Part shown: piece by piece, positions 25,690 through 36,786 of the stretch | Layout of the letters: each line of letters begins with the position of its first letter | How positions within the stretch are numbered: position 1 is the first letter of the stretch | Source: Castor canadensis | Taxonomy: Eukaryota; Chordata; Mammalia; Rodentia; Castoridae | DNA: 64,000 nucleotides | Assembly: GCF_047511655.1 (NCBI RefSeq) | Contig: NC_133399.1 | Coordinates: 7,071,333 to 7,135,332 of the forward strand | Direction: 5' to 3' | Program-made: the position numbers and the translations under genes | The notes under the pieces: generated by a model | Seen by the model: the letters and a program-made list of their open reading frames with translations, nothing else | What the model was told of the DNA's origin: nothing | The model's database searches: none

Positions 25690-26349
25690 ATCTTTCCATG
25701 TAGATTTCAACTGGAGATGTCTATATAATAGTCTGCATTCCAAAGTGACAACTGTAGCTACTGTGTATACCAAATGAATAAGAAAATGGATTCCTAATGA
25801 TGAGAAGAATGGCTAATGATCAGCTATGATACACAATAGTCTGTTAAACCTGCATAATCAGGAAAAGCAGTTAGCATAGTGATGTCTGAGGAACAATGAG
25901 TATTCTAGAGCAGTGCTGTGCTCTTATGATTTTCTTTAGGGCAAAATTATGTGAACAGTCTTAGTTATCAAGTATAATTTTTCCCATAGGAGGAATACAC
26001 CACATCACAAGATTATGATTTTTAGAATCAAGAAAAGAAAACCACCACTTTGGTCTATGGTATTGCAGAAGAGATTATTCAGAAGAATTCCATGTTGACC
26101 ATGAGACAAATGGGAATTTCCAATATTTCCAGTTCTTGGTAGAAAAAAGCTTTGAGGAAACATCAAATTGATAAAGTAAACACTGGTTCAACATCAGTGG
26201 AAGCAGAGCCTTGATAAACTGGGTAACATAAATTGAATACACAAGTTGAAATCAAATAAATAGAAAATTCTGAAAATCGAAGGATCAAGAAGTATTTCCA
26301 CATTGGATCAGGTATTGTATTTTTAATTCTAAAACTTTTGGCTCTGTGC
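25690..26349. other. OR unit A downstream flank, proximal part
   Basis: No gene. The sequence is related to 12,265-12,830 and to 43,450-44,000, the corresponding positions in the palindrome unit and OR unit B. Confidence 0.65.
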
Positions 26350-27312
26350 TCACTCTTTCAGTCCCCAGACAATGAGCACTTTGCTAGTTTCTCTCTCAAA
26401 GTGTCTTTTCAGAGCCCTCTTGATGTCCTTACTCCTCAGGCTGTAGATGAAGGGGTTCAGCATGGGGGTGACCACAGCGTACATCACTGAGGCTATTGCA
26501 ATTGAATGTGAGCTTTTGGTCACAGCAGAACTGATGTACACTCCTAGGCCTGTGCAATAAAATAAGGAGACAACTGAGAGGTGAGATACACAGGTGGAAA
26601 ATGCTTTGTGCTTCCCTTGAGCTGATGAGATTGCATGGATAGAGGAAATTATCTTGGAGTAAGTGTAAAGGATGCCACTGAGGGGACCAAGAGCAAAGAG
26701 CATAGCTGTCATATATATCACCATGTCATTAAGAAATATGTCAGAACAGGCAAGGTGAGCCAACTGATAAGGTTCACAGAAAAAGTGAGGGATTTCCACC
26801 TCCGTACAGAAGGACAGCCGCAATGCCACAAAGCTTTGTAATAGGGCATTCAGAGTACTTGTGACCCAGGACACAATAACCAGCAACACACAAAGCTGGC
26901 GTTTCATGATGACCATGTAGTACAGGGGATGACAGATGGCCACAAAACGGTCATAGGCCATCACAGCCAGGAGGAAGTCATCCAACCCTGCAAAAGTTGC
27001 AAAAAAATAAATCTGCATGATGCAACCTTCGTAAGTTATGACCTTGCTCTGTGTCTGGATATTCACCAACATCTTTGGGACAGTGGTAGATGTGAAGCAA
27101 ATGTCGACAAAAGACAAGTTACAGAGGAAGAAGTACATTGGTGTGTGCAGAGGGGAGTTTGAGATTATGGCCAGGATGATGAGCAGGTTCCCAAACACAG
27201 TGACCAGGTACATGGAAAGGAAGATCCCATATATGAGACACTGAAGATCTTGTTGTTCTGAAAATCCCAGAAGAAGAAATTCTGAAATTTGGGTATAGTT
27301 TTGTGGTTCCAT
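26350..27312 (-). CDS. Olfactory receptor, OR7 family-like, intact
   Basis: A 320-residue class A GPCR of the olfactory receptor family, expected to sit in the cilia membrane of olfactory neurons and signal through G-olf. The chosen start is the Met at 27,310-27,312 (MEPQNYTQ), because it gives the usual OR N terminus with an N-glycosylation site (NYT at 5-7). An upstream in-frame Met at 27,390 would add 26 atypical residues. Motifs are LHTPMYFFL (55-63), [13 protein letters not shown] (118-130), SY-type TYSK (217-220), [10 protein letters not shown] (236-245) and [11 protein letters not shown] (283-293). Cys97 and Cys179 are placed for the extracellular disulfide, with Cys169 and Cys189 also in loop 2. 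Seven hydrophobic segments are evident. It is a single coding exon, as is usual for ORs. The tail is a little longer than typical. Placement in OR7 rests on the N terminus and the [15 protein letters not shown] block. No substrate is predicted. Confidence 0.95.
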   Translation of the reverse strand: MEPQNYTQISEFLLLGFSEQQDLQCLIYGIFLSMYLVTVFGNLLIILAIISNSPLHTPMYFFLCNLSFVDICFTSTTVPKMLVNIQTQSKVITYEGCIMQIYFFATFAGLDDFLLAVMAYDRFVAICHPLYYMVIMKRQLCVLLVIVSWVTSTLNALLQSFVALRLSFCTEVEIPHFFCEPYQLAHLACSDIFLNDMVIYMTAMLFALGPLSGILYTYSKIISSIHAISSAQGKHKAFSTCVSHLSVVSLFYCTGLGVYISSAVTKSSHSIAIASVMYAVVTPMLNPFIYSLRSKDIKRALKRHFERETSKVLIVWGLKE

Positions 27313-27424
27313 GAACCGTGTGACTACCAGAAAAGAGGAAAATAACATGACTATGTTTTGTACCTGTCCCTGTAAGACAGCTTTTGACATTTCTGATTAC
27401 AAATTCCTCTCCATCTCTGCATTT

Positions 27425-27530
27425 TTTCTTTTTTTAATTGTTGTGCTGGTGGTAAAATTGTGACATTTATGAAAGTTCTTACAATATATAAAATATATAC
27501 TTGAATTCACCCCCTATATCATTATCCTTT
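27425..27530 (-). mobile_element. Short L1 3'-tail-like repeat
   Basis: About 105 bases that match the tail-type repeat at 4,385-4,510, including 'ttgttgtgctggtgg' and 'cttgaattcacccc'. Confidence 0.5.
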
Positions 27531-28534
27531 CTTAAATCTATTGGATTCAGTTTATAATAAGCAATTATTTTATGCACTTGAGAAATGTAAATTGAATTAC
27601 AAACATATTTTTAGCATTTCCCAGAGAATAAGTAAAGGTTACTGAGAAATAAAAGTCTTTATGGACCTTTCATGGAAAAAGAATTCAAGTAAATAAAAGA
27701 ATTAGTTAAAAAAAAGACATAGAAGAGGATTTGAATGTATTCAGTTTAAATAAATGATACATGTTTGAGGGAATAGCTAGATTTGAACATTATATAATGT
27801 TTAGAGTTAGCCAAATTATCACATTACATCTAATACATATCATTTTTATATATCAGTTAAAAATGAAGAGAAATTATCAATCTATGAGATGGTAATAATT
27901 AGTATGAATAAAGAGTGGGCAAGAGAAGGAAGAGATGATGGATGTGCTTTGACAGGCTCCAGGACAGCCAGGTAAGCAAGATAACATTGAAGAGGCTTTA
28001 AGGAATTGAGATGGAGCCACACAGTTACCTGCAGATGCCTGTGGCTGGCAGGAGGCATGAGCAATGTAAAGATCCTGAGGTCAGCACGTTTATGAAATAA
28101 CAAATTTCAAAATAAGGCACTGTGGCAACCACCATGAGCATGAGGGAGATGATGAAGACATCCCATCCAGGAATGTTGAGGAAGGAAGTGACCTCCATGA
28201 AGATGCTGAAATTTTAAGATTTCCAGATGTAGGGAGCCATTCATTTCCATGTTGTCCTTTATGACTTGTTTTAAGCAGCTATATTGAGATGTGACCCACG
28301 TACCAAGAACTGCACATGTGTAATGTGTACAATGACATTAATGAGTTCATATGCACACTCTGGTCACACAATCCATGTGACAGACATGACAATCACAAGT
28401 AAGAGAGGACTGGTGCCCTGTTATTTTTTGTTTTTGTCTTACTGTTTTTCTGCAATAACACACTTAAGATGATATCAATCCCCATAAAATTTTTTCTTTC
28501 TACTTATATTACTTTCAATTTGCTTTGCTTTTGA

Positions 28535-28655
28535 TTTGGTTTTTGACAGAGTCTTGCAGGTAATGCAGGCTAACCTTGAACTCACTTTGCTTCTGGCTCA
28601 GCCACCTGAGTGTTAGCTTTACAGATGTGCCTCGCCACTCCTAACTTGGCAAACA
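28535..28655 (-). mobile_element. B1-like SINE (unit A)
   Basis: On the minus strand this has the SINE order: pol III box region, 'gagttcaagg', and a tail that reads 'gactctgtcaaaaacc'. It lies at the position equivalent to the SINE at 46,335-46,450 in unit B. Confidence 0.7.
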
Positions 28656-29739
28656 ATTTAAAGTGAACAATATCCTAGTGTTGGAACTAGGTGCTACGCT
28701 GTATAGCACAGTTCCAAAAATTAATCTACGTTACAACTATAACTTTATATCCATTGAGAAATAACTCCACATTTCCCTCTAATTCTCCACCAACACCATC
28801 ATTCTATTCTATGCATATATATTTCAGATTGGAGGAGAAAACTCATGTACAAAGCTTCAGGCAAAATTTTGATGTCAGATGTGTCCTGTGGATCACAGAT
28901 GATCCATCCTTATTTCCCCCTGTGGTTTAGCCTTCAGGTGTCTGTACTGTAAGAGTAACAACTGGGCTAGAGAATAATTCAACAATAAAAATTACAGGCA
29001 AACATCCTTGATGAATACAGCTGGAACAGTGTTCAACAAAATACTAGCAAGATGAAATCAACAGCACATTTGAAGTATTATTGCCATTTTAGAACAGGTG
29101 ATCTGAGGCCCCAGTACTCTGAGCATGGCTCTGTAAGATTCTGTGCCTGTCAGGACAATCTGCCTTCTGTCTTCATGTGATTAACTGTGGGGTTACTGCA
29201 CCATGCACTCATTTACATCATTGTATTGCATTTGCCAAGATAACATGGGATCAACTTGAGCAGAGATCTTAAGTGCTCTGCTTCTTTTATGTTTTCCCAA
29301 AGATTAAAATAACTAAAACAATTAGGAAATTTAGTTTGTGATGTAAAGAAAATGATCAGGCAAGTAAATGGCTTCAAAGCAATTACATTTAAAAATGCAA
29401 ATAATATCTCAATGAAAAATCTGAAGTAAATCAGTTTAATGAAAGAAGATGTGTTCTTAATTTAAGACTTAATTGACAAAACTTGGAAATAAAATTTGAA
29501 AAAATACTCTTCTTAGCGACAGTGGATGAAGCATTCTCTAAGTTATAATTTCACTCTGTATAAACACAAAGTGACTCACATATGCTTCTGACACTGGACA
29601 CAGTTCCAGGTAACAGAAATGAAATTAAGTGAAATCTCGATTACAATGTCCACAGCTCCCTTCCTGCGTTCTCGTCATGACTTGAGCTAAGGCAATACAT
29701 GTGTTATTACATTTATGATTATGCTCAAATATGCTACAT

Positions 29740-30570
29740 GTTAAAGATTAAGCAAAATATACCCTCAATTCATTGCACATCCCTCCACACCTAAAACTAA
29801 TTTTCCTTTGTGCTCATTCAAACATCCTTTGATATATTCTATCTTCATTAGAAATACTTTACACCACTTCTTCATTCAGTGTCCAGCTGGGCTCCCAGTC
29901 CGATCAGATAATGTCTATGATTTGTGCATTGCAGAGTCTAAAAACCACTTCTCTTTTAAACATCTTAAGATATTAAGAATATCAAGTGAGGTAACACATG
30001 AAGTGATCTCTAAGTTCTGGGCTAGGCTGACTTGGTTCTCAGGTGACACCAGGTAAATTTTGTAAGGTCCATCCAGGTTGTACCTTTCCCTCAGGACACA
30101 CTGGGAGGGTGGGCTCAGACTCACCTGGATGGGGTCTCTCAGAAGGGGGTCACCCTTGTGGATGACAGGGATCATCCCTGGATGGTGGATGATGGAGACT
30201 GAAGCTCTGTCCCAAACAAGACAGCAGGAAGGAGTGAAACATTAGTCCTCTACCCAAACTTAGGGATCTTAGGACTTCAAAAGGGACAACTGTGTCTTGT
30301 TCTAGCTGATCCTGAACCTTGAGGGAAAATGTCAGGATGTATTTCTAGCTCCCTCTCTTCTCATTAGGTACATTTCCTCTCATGACTCCAATCACTCAGC
30401 ACCTGATTTCCCTGAAGGACATTGGTCTGAGAAGAAAAGAAAAATTTCCTGCTTATTCTGTATTCCCAAGAGACCTAGTAGGAATTAGGGGAATGAAGTC
30501 TTCATTACATTTTCTCCCTGACATCTCTGCCTTACAGCAACTAATGTTTTTAACACATATTTTTCTTTTT
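29740..30570 (+). other. Conserved OR-unit block shared with the palindrome arms
   Basis: Related to 18,060-19,281 in the right arm and, inverted, to 2,495-3,716 in the left arm. It lies 2.4-3.3 kb upstream of the OR gene and shows no coding potential. It is simply duplicated flank, or it may hold upstream regulatory sequence of the OR unit. Confidence 0.7.
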
Positions 30571-30679
30571 CTTTGGCACTTTTCCTAGTGCTTTTATTAA
30601 ATTTTATTAGTATATAATAGTTGTACAAGATGATTCATTGTGTTATTTGCATCTGTGATTAAAATATATCATATATTTA

Positions 30680-30845
30680 TTTTCAGTGGTAGAGTTTGAT
30701 CTCAGGGCCACCAGCACTTTTTATGGTGGGTTTTCATTTACTATTTGCCCTGGGTGGGCTTTAAACTGCCATCCTCCTGATGTCTCCCTCCTAAGTAGTT
30801 ATGATTCAGTTGTGAGCCACCAGTGCCAGGCTTACCATGTGTCTT
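30680..30845 (-). mobile_element. SINE of the 'gcttgctaggcag' family, decayed
   Basis: It has the same order of blocks as the better-kept copy at 61,665-61,875: 'gtggta.agtttgat.tcaggg', then a middle part with 'gggctttaaactgcca', then 'cctcctgatgtctccctcctaagtag' and 'gtgagccaccagtgcc'. This is a rodent SINE type that I associate with beaver-like genomes. Confidence 0.55.
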
Positions 30846-30849
30846 ATTT

Positions 30850-31165
30850 AGCATTACCCCTATCTTAATTAGATTTACCCCTTCCATCATTCACCACATC
30901 CCCAATTCCTAGAACATTTTTCCTTGTTCTAATTTGATACACATATAGAAATACATCCACCATATGAATACTCCTTCATTTTCTCTTCACTCTCTGCCCT
31001 GCCTCTGGCTACCACCCCTGTAGAACCTGTTTCATTTTTTTGTTCTTCAGTTTTTACATTGTATATTGATTGTTCAAGGAGGTTTTGCCTTGGCATTTCT
31101 CACACATATTACACTTTACTCTGATTAACCCCCACTGTTACTTACTGTTTCTCTGTTGCCTTGCT
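30850..31165 (-). mobile_element. Probable ancient L1 3' UTR fragment
   Basis: 'ctgcctctggctaccacccctgtagaacctg' recalls the pyrimidine-rich 3' UTR of ancient mammalian L1 copies (compare 62,490-62,700). No open frame. Confidence 0.35.
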
Positions 31166-31289
31166 CACCCATTAAACAAAACCTCACTATGCATCTCATT
31201 GTACTTTCTTCAAACACTCATGCAGTATTTTTAATGTTATTCATTCTTTATCATCTTTTTCCTCTCTTGCCTCCACTAATACAATCATG

Positions 31290-31291
<2 letters not shown>

Positions 31292-31346
<55 letters not shown>
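31292..31346 (+). repeat. (CT)n microsatellite
   Basis: An uninterrupted CT dinucleotide run of about 27 units, immediately before the L1 that starts near 31,350. Confidence 0.97.
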
Positions 31347-31349
<3 letters not shown>

Positions 31350-31351
<2 letters not shown>

Positions 31352-33110
31352 GAAGAAACTACTACAAGGTGAGAGACTGGGAACTAGTTTCAATCTTCTC
31401 CAGGTTTTCCTAGCACCATTTGAGTTTATCTTTTCTCCAACCCATATTTTGGGTTCCTTTGTTGAAAACGAGATGGTGTTAGCTGTGTGGATTTGTCTTT
31501 GGATCTTCTACTGTTTTCTGTTGTTCTTCATGTCTGTTTTCATGCCAGCAATACACTGTTTTTATTGCTATTGCTCTGTAGCATAGTTTGAAGCCTAGAA
31601 TTGTGATACCTCCAGTGTGACTCTTTTTGTTCACAATTACTTTGTCTAGTCAAGGTCCATTTTGCATCCATATGAACTTTAAGGTTGATTTTTCTCACTC
31701 AGTGAAAAACATCGTTAGAATTTTGATGCTGATTGCTTTGAACATATAAATTGCTTAGGGAGGATAGTCATTGTCACATTAATGATTCTGTTGATCCATG
31801 AACATGGAATATCCCATTAATTTCTTTATTTAGTGATTTATAATTTTTATTGTATAGGTCATTCATTTCCTTTGTTAAATTTGTTCTTGGTTATTCATAT
31901 TTTTTGAAGCTATAATGAATGGTATTGTTTTCCTGGTTTCTTTCTCAGGCTGTAGATTGAGTATAGAAATGCAACTGATATTTGTGTATTGATTTAGGAT
32001 CCTGCCTCTTTGCTAAATGTGTTTATGAGATTCAAGAAGGTTTGTTAGAGTGTTTAGGTATAAGTTCATGTCTTCTGAAAATAGGGAAAATTTGAGATTT
32101 CCTTTCCTATATGAATGCGCTTTATTTCTTTCTCCTGTCTTATTGCTCTGGCTAGAAATTCCAGTACTATATTGAATAAGAGTTGTAAGAGTGGACACCT
32201 TTTTCTCATTCCTGATTTTAGAGGAAATAGTTTCATTTTTCCCCAATTAGTGTGATGCTGTCTATAAGCTTGTTTTATATAGCTTTTACAAAATTAAGGA
32301 ATGTGCCTTCTATTCCTCATTATCCTTTTATTACAAAAGCATGTTGAATTTTGCCCAAGGCTTTTCCTGATATATTGAGATGGTTATATGGTTTGGCTTT
32401 TGATTCTCATTTTATGTATCATAATGTTTATATATTTGCATATGTTTTACCATCCTTGCTTCCCTATAATGAAACTCATTTGATAGTGGTGTTTGATCTT
32501 TCTGATGCACTGTCAGATTCTGTTAGAAAGTATTTTATTGAGGATTTTTGCATCTATGTTCATCAGAGATATTGGCCAATAACTATTTTTGAGGGGTCTT
32601 TTCTTGCTTTTAGTGTTAACATAATACTGTCTTCATAGAATGATTTTGGTAGTATTTCTTCCTTTTGTATTTTGTGGGACAGATTGAAGAATCTTAGTGT
32701 TAGTGCTTCTTTAACAATCTGAGATTTCTTTGTGATTTCAGCAATGAATCCATAAGGTTCTGAACTTTTATTTGCTGGGAGAGTCTTTATTACTGCTTTA
32801 AATTCATTGCTTGATACAGGTATCGTAGGTGTATAACATACACCAGATTTGGTGTATGTTATATTTCTGCACATTCATTTTTTGTGATTATTCCTGTGCA
32901 TGCAATAACACCTTAATCTTGTCTTCCATTTCTGATATTTTCAATTCTACTTGATTTTGTCTGCTGATAATATTATGTACTGTGTTTTGTATTGATTTAC
33001 TGCAGTATTCATTTGTAAATTTCTACTTAGTTATTTCCATTTACTTGCTGAATTTCCCTTACATGTTTCTGACATTCTTATCTAGGTCTTGAATTGATTT
33101 TTTAGCTTCT
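31350..33110 (-). mobile_element. Old L1 ORF2 fragment (minus)
   Basis: The minus strand codes in pieces for the L1 ORF2 middle region: 32,563-32,874 (NEFKAVIKTLPANKSSEPYGFIAEI...) and 32,013-32,246, plus decayed reverse-transcriptase blocks. Multiple stops and frameshifts are present. A SINE lies at its 5' side. Confidence 0.75.
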
Positions 33111-33111
33111 T

Positions 33112-33192
33112 TTTTTGGTGGCACTGGGATTTGATTTTGGGGTCCAGTGCTTGCTATGCAGACTCTTTACCACTTGAGCCACTCTGAAAGCT
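33112..33192 (-). mobile_element. SINE fragment of the 'gcttgctatgcaga' family
   Basis: About 80 bases with 'ggcactgggatttgat', 'cagtgcttgctatgcagac' and 'ccacttgagccactctg', as in the SINE family at 61,665-61,875. Confidence 0.65.
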
Positions 33193-33194
33193 AA

Positions 33195-33701
33195 TTTCCT
33201 ATTTTCATTTATCTATTAGAATCCTTATGGACAAGATCACTCAACATTTTAGCAGTAGGTTTATGAATTCTCTCTCAGACATTGTTTGGTCCTTTCTTTA
33301 CCCTAGGATTCTGAAGTTGAGTTGTTGTGGTGGTAGTTTAGAGGTGAGAAATTGCCTTAGTATTTCAGACTTAAATTTCTCTGCTGTGGTTTACTCACCT
33401 GTTGGTCTAAGTTTCCTTTTGCTTCCTTGTTTATGCAGATAACTTACTGCAAAAATCAAGGTTAAAAATTCAGCAATAAATCAAGTGTTTATATGAGTAA
33501 GAAACAATTGGAACCCTTATCTTTCTTACCACTAAGTTTGCATGAGAGCAAAACTGTTGTTTGTAGGGTGATGATTTGAGGCTTAACCCAAGTTGAAAAG
33601 GAGAAAGACTGGAAATGGAGTATTACAGGGTTTGAAAACAGGGAAGAGAAGGGATTGGGACCAATGGAAAAAAAGTGAGGTAGGAGATAATACTATGAGA
33701 G

Positions 33702-33782
<81 letters not shown>

Positions 33783-35515
33783 GTTGTTTGGGGAATAAGG
33801 AGAAAAACAAGAAGAAGGAATAAAAAATTTCAACAATTCGAAACCAAATTAACAAAAGAAAAGATAGAATGTGTAAAAGGAAAAGGAAAGAAAGAGGAGA
33901 GAAAAAGACAAATGAAAACAAATCAGATAATAGGAAAAAGAAGACAAGGAAACATCTGCCCACCTCCTGCCACACACACACAAAAACAAACAACAATCAA
34001 AAACTTCTTTTGGTTCTTGTTGGAGAGAAGTGTTGTTGTAATCCCTAGCATTTGTCAACGTTAGTCTTTCTTGCTTTGATTGTTAATCGGAAAAGCTCCA
34101 GGAGGTTGGAGTTGCACATGTAGCATAGGGTGTAGCAGGGGTCTTACGGTAGAGCAGTTGAGATGGAGTGATTGACATATTCCAGACCAATTCTCTTAAA
34201 GAGCTTTGCCTTCTGACTTGCTTTTGTTCTATGTAGCCTCTGAAGATAGGAGGTGGTGAGAATTCTTGTTGAAATGTGGATAGATCTGAGCAGGCAGCGC
34301 TGCTCATTTTACGAGTTAGGTACAGGTAGTTTGAAAAGGCAGGACCACCAACCTCTGTGATTTTCCTGTTTCTCAAGTTGCCCCAGTCAAAATATCACTT
34401 TCTCTCTCTGTCTCCTTCTGGTGGTAGTACCCCACAAAGACACAGTGGTTCCAAGTCCTGGAACTCCCCAGTCTGTGACCTTTAAAATCTATGAGTTGAC
34501 TGAATTAGAAGCTCATTTCTTCTACTTGTTTGCTGTCGAGTAGCTGGTCTAACCTGAGCTCTCACCAGTGGGGGCTTGGTGTTTTGCTTTGTTTTTTAAC
34601 TGACCGTATTTGATGAAACCATTGTGGAAGTACTGGATAGGTCTGTCTTTCTTGGGATGTTTTTGCTGTTTTCTTTCCAGGAGCCCTGAGATTTCTCTGT
34701 CACACCATCTCTATCACTAAGTTTGCTTCTGGTGACAGATTCCCTCATTGACACTGTGGCGGGGTGTCCAAGAACTCTATAGGTTCTGATTTTTTCAAGT
34801 CTCCTGATTTTCTCGGTGTCAAAACTCACCTACTTACAAGGAGCTTCAGATACCTAAGTGCTTTGCCAGCAGAGGTGCCTTGTTTAGCAAGTTTTATGCA
34901 AGCAGTTGGACTGAGTGGTCATTTCCCTAACCCAGCTCCCTTTAACTTCTCAGCTTGCTGCAAGTCAAAGCCTCTCTTTCTCAAGGTTCTGAAGATGTCC
35001 TGAGGATTAATTGCTCCTCATTTTCAGGATCCACAAGTACCTCAGGAATGATCAAGATATCCTCTGTTCAGATGATGTCTTACCAGTGCTCTGGGTGGTA
35101 TGAGCAATGAGGGTTTGCCTTGTATGAAGCTGCTCAGTCACACAGGGGACATGCCTGTCCTGTCATATCTCTGCATTGGGGAAGGAGATTGTAGGTGTGT
35201 AGCTATGTTCCAGATCTAAGTCTGCCAGTCTGTGAGAGCTGTTGACTTACTTTCCTTGAGGTGGAGGCTTCTGCTTCTCCACCTGAAAGCTGGGGTTGGA
35301 ACTTGGACTGAAGGTGCAAATTGTTTCTTGATTCAGTCTGTTTCCTTTTTGATTTGCTGTATTTTTCAGATATCCTATTACTGTTTTGTGTTTCTCTGTG
35401 TACTTTCTTTTTCTGGCATTTCTATAAGTAGTCTCTTTTCATTATTCAAACGCTAATTCACCAGGTAAGATGGAGACAGCATCTACCCTTCTGCCATCTT
35501 GCTCCTGACCTCATG
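33195..35515 (-). mobile_element. Probable old L1 5' UTR region (minus) with microsatellites
   Basis: The right end at about 35,515, read on the minus strand, starts with a gcaagatggcag-type motif, as rodent and human L1 5' UTRs do. The inner part is GC-richer than its surroundings and has no long coding frame. A clear ORF1 is not seen, so either it was lost or the block comes from a separate insertion. The short open frames here are chance. Confidence 0.5.
33703..33778 (+). repeat. (CT)n(AT)n compound microsatellite
   Basis: A CT run (33,703-33,730) joined to an AT run (33,732-33,778), both uninterrupted. The open frames crossing it are products of the repeat. Confidence 0.97.
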
Positions 35516-35849
35516 ATGCCTTTTAACTCATTTTTTATTGATTTCTAGAATTTGCTCTTTTTATATACTGGCTCTTATAAGGACAAAAACATTTCGTGGT
35601 AATTTTAAGCAAACTATATACAATAGAGCAAAAACTCATGTTGGACCAAGAGAAAACGAACTCTGAGGCCACGAAAAGTTAACATATCCAAATCAAAACA
35701 GCACAAAAACACCTTGCTCTAATAGTTTCAAATGAATATTTTTAGAACTTTTAATTGTACATTTTTTAGCTTGAGAAAAAGTAGATTAATACAGAGGAGT
35801 AAGAATGACAGAGAGTGACTTATGTGCCCTTTATCCATCATCTACAAGG
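35516..35849. other. No recognised feature
   Basis: AT-rich sequence between two L1 blocks. I see no gene or nameable repeat. Confidence 0.4.
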
Positions 35850-36014
35850 AAAAAAAAAACAACCCAACAAAGTCACACCTTGGATGATAACACAGGAAAC
35901 AATGAAATGAATTCACATGACTATGAAACACCTGCCCAGCAATGCTCACTGTGGCAATTTTCACAATATCTGAGATCTATAGTCCACCCAAGTGCCATCA
36001 TAGGATGAAGGGAT
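35850..36014 (+). mobile_element. Old L1 fragment hosting L1-A, left part
   Basis: The stretch up to the target site reads as an old L1 ORF2 C-terminal end ('ccacccaagtgccatcataggatgaagggataaag'). The same element resumes on the far side of L1-A at 42,138. Confidence 0.7.
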
Positions 36015-36032
36015 AAAGCAAACATGGTGGAT
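36015..36032 (+). repeat. Target-site duplication of L1-A, left copy
   Basis: 'aaagcaaacatggtggat' matches 'aaagaaaacatagtggat' at 42,120-42,137 in 16 of 18 positions. It marks the left end of the L1-A insertion. Confidence 0.85.
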
Positions 36033-36530
36033 GGGATTCCAAGATGGCAGATAGAGAGAGGAAGCAGAAAGCGAGCCTCCAATAGTGAAATCTTGGAGAG
36101 ACGCTGGAGACACATTTTGCAGGCATAATCACTGAGAAAAGGCATAACTTTGACCCCTCCACACCTCCAGATGGAGCAGAGAATCTCCACCTCACATTAA
36201 ACAGAGAAACAAGGAGGGTCCCCGGGCAGCCAGTGGCCAGCACCAAGATGGCTTGGGAAGAAGGGGACCAGGTGAGCTTCACGGTACCGTGGTACTCCCA
36301 CAGACAAAGCCTGGACCAGAGCAGCAAAGCTCCCTGGACAGACCAACATCTACCTGGAAAAAAAGAGAAACTGAGTAATAAGCAATAAGAACAATAAAGA
36401 CACACAGGAAAGAAGCTGGGGTGCCCTGAGCACTGAAGATTGGGGGAAGGAAATCCTTCCCAGGACTGTAAATAAACAAGCCAGATGGGCCAGAGAACCT
36501 GTGGCAGAGGTGGGGTGTGCACCCAGCAAC

Positions 36531-36786
36531 CAGGAGCGGGAAAGCTTGTAAGAGTGGTGGAGGGAGGAAAACTCCACAGGAGAGGAGGGAAGACCCACTT
36601 CCCATGTGAACTGTAAACAAACATGGCGGCTAGCAGGAGCAGCAGCACCGCCCAGTAATCAGGAGCAAGAAAGCTTGTGAAAGTGGCGGTGGGAGGAAAA
36701 CTGTACAGAGAGGGGGGAAGACCCACCTCCCACATGAACTGTAAATAAACATGCAGGCCTGACAACGCGGGTACAGTGTCACTTTT
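36531..36786 (+). repeat. Two tandem ~128-bp units in the L1-A 5' UTR
   Basis: 'gaagacccacttcccat' at 36,589 recurs as 'gaagacccacctcccac' at 36,717. The surrounding sequence ('aaagcttgt.a.agtgg', 'gtgaactgtaaa.aaacatg') repeats at the same 128-base spacing. The 5' UTR of L1-B has the same arrangement near 59,185-59,400. Confidence 0.8.

Larger units (their letters stand above)
27313..29739. other. OR unit A upstream flank
   Basis: This is the DNA upstream of the OR gene. 27,540-29,480 aligns with 45,100-47,260 upstream of the unit B pseudogene, with long shared stretches (for example 28,960-29,290 against 46,765-47,080). It includes a short L1-like tail (27,425-27,530) and a B1-like SINE (28,535-28,655). 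A 5' non-coding exon and promoter are expected somewhere here for an OR gene, but I cannot place them from sequence alone. Confidence 0.65.

Noticed and set aside
28113-28230. Minus-strand frame with a membrane-like stretch (FIISLMLMVVATV) upstream of the OR gene
   Set aside because: Only about 50 codons, with no start or splice context, and the matching part of unit B has lost the frame. Probably chance.
31287-31586. 99-codon plus-strand frame starting in the (CT)n run
   Set aside because: The start is a dinucleotide repeat and the rest is antisense L1 ORF2.
33583-33996. 137-codon minus-strand frame with YIYIYI and RERERE runs
   Set aside because: It is created by the (CT)n(AT)n microsatellite.
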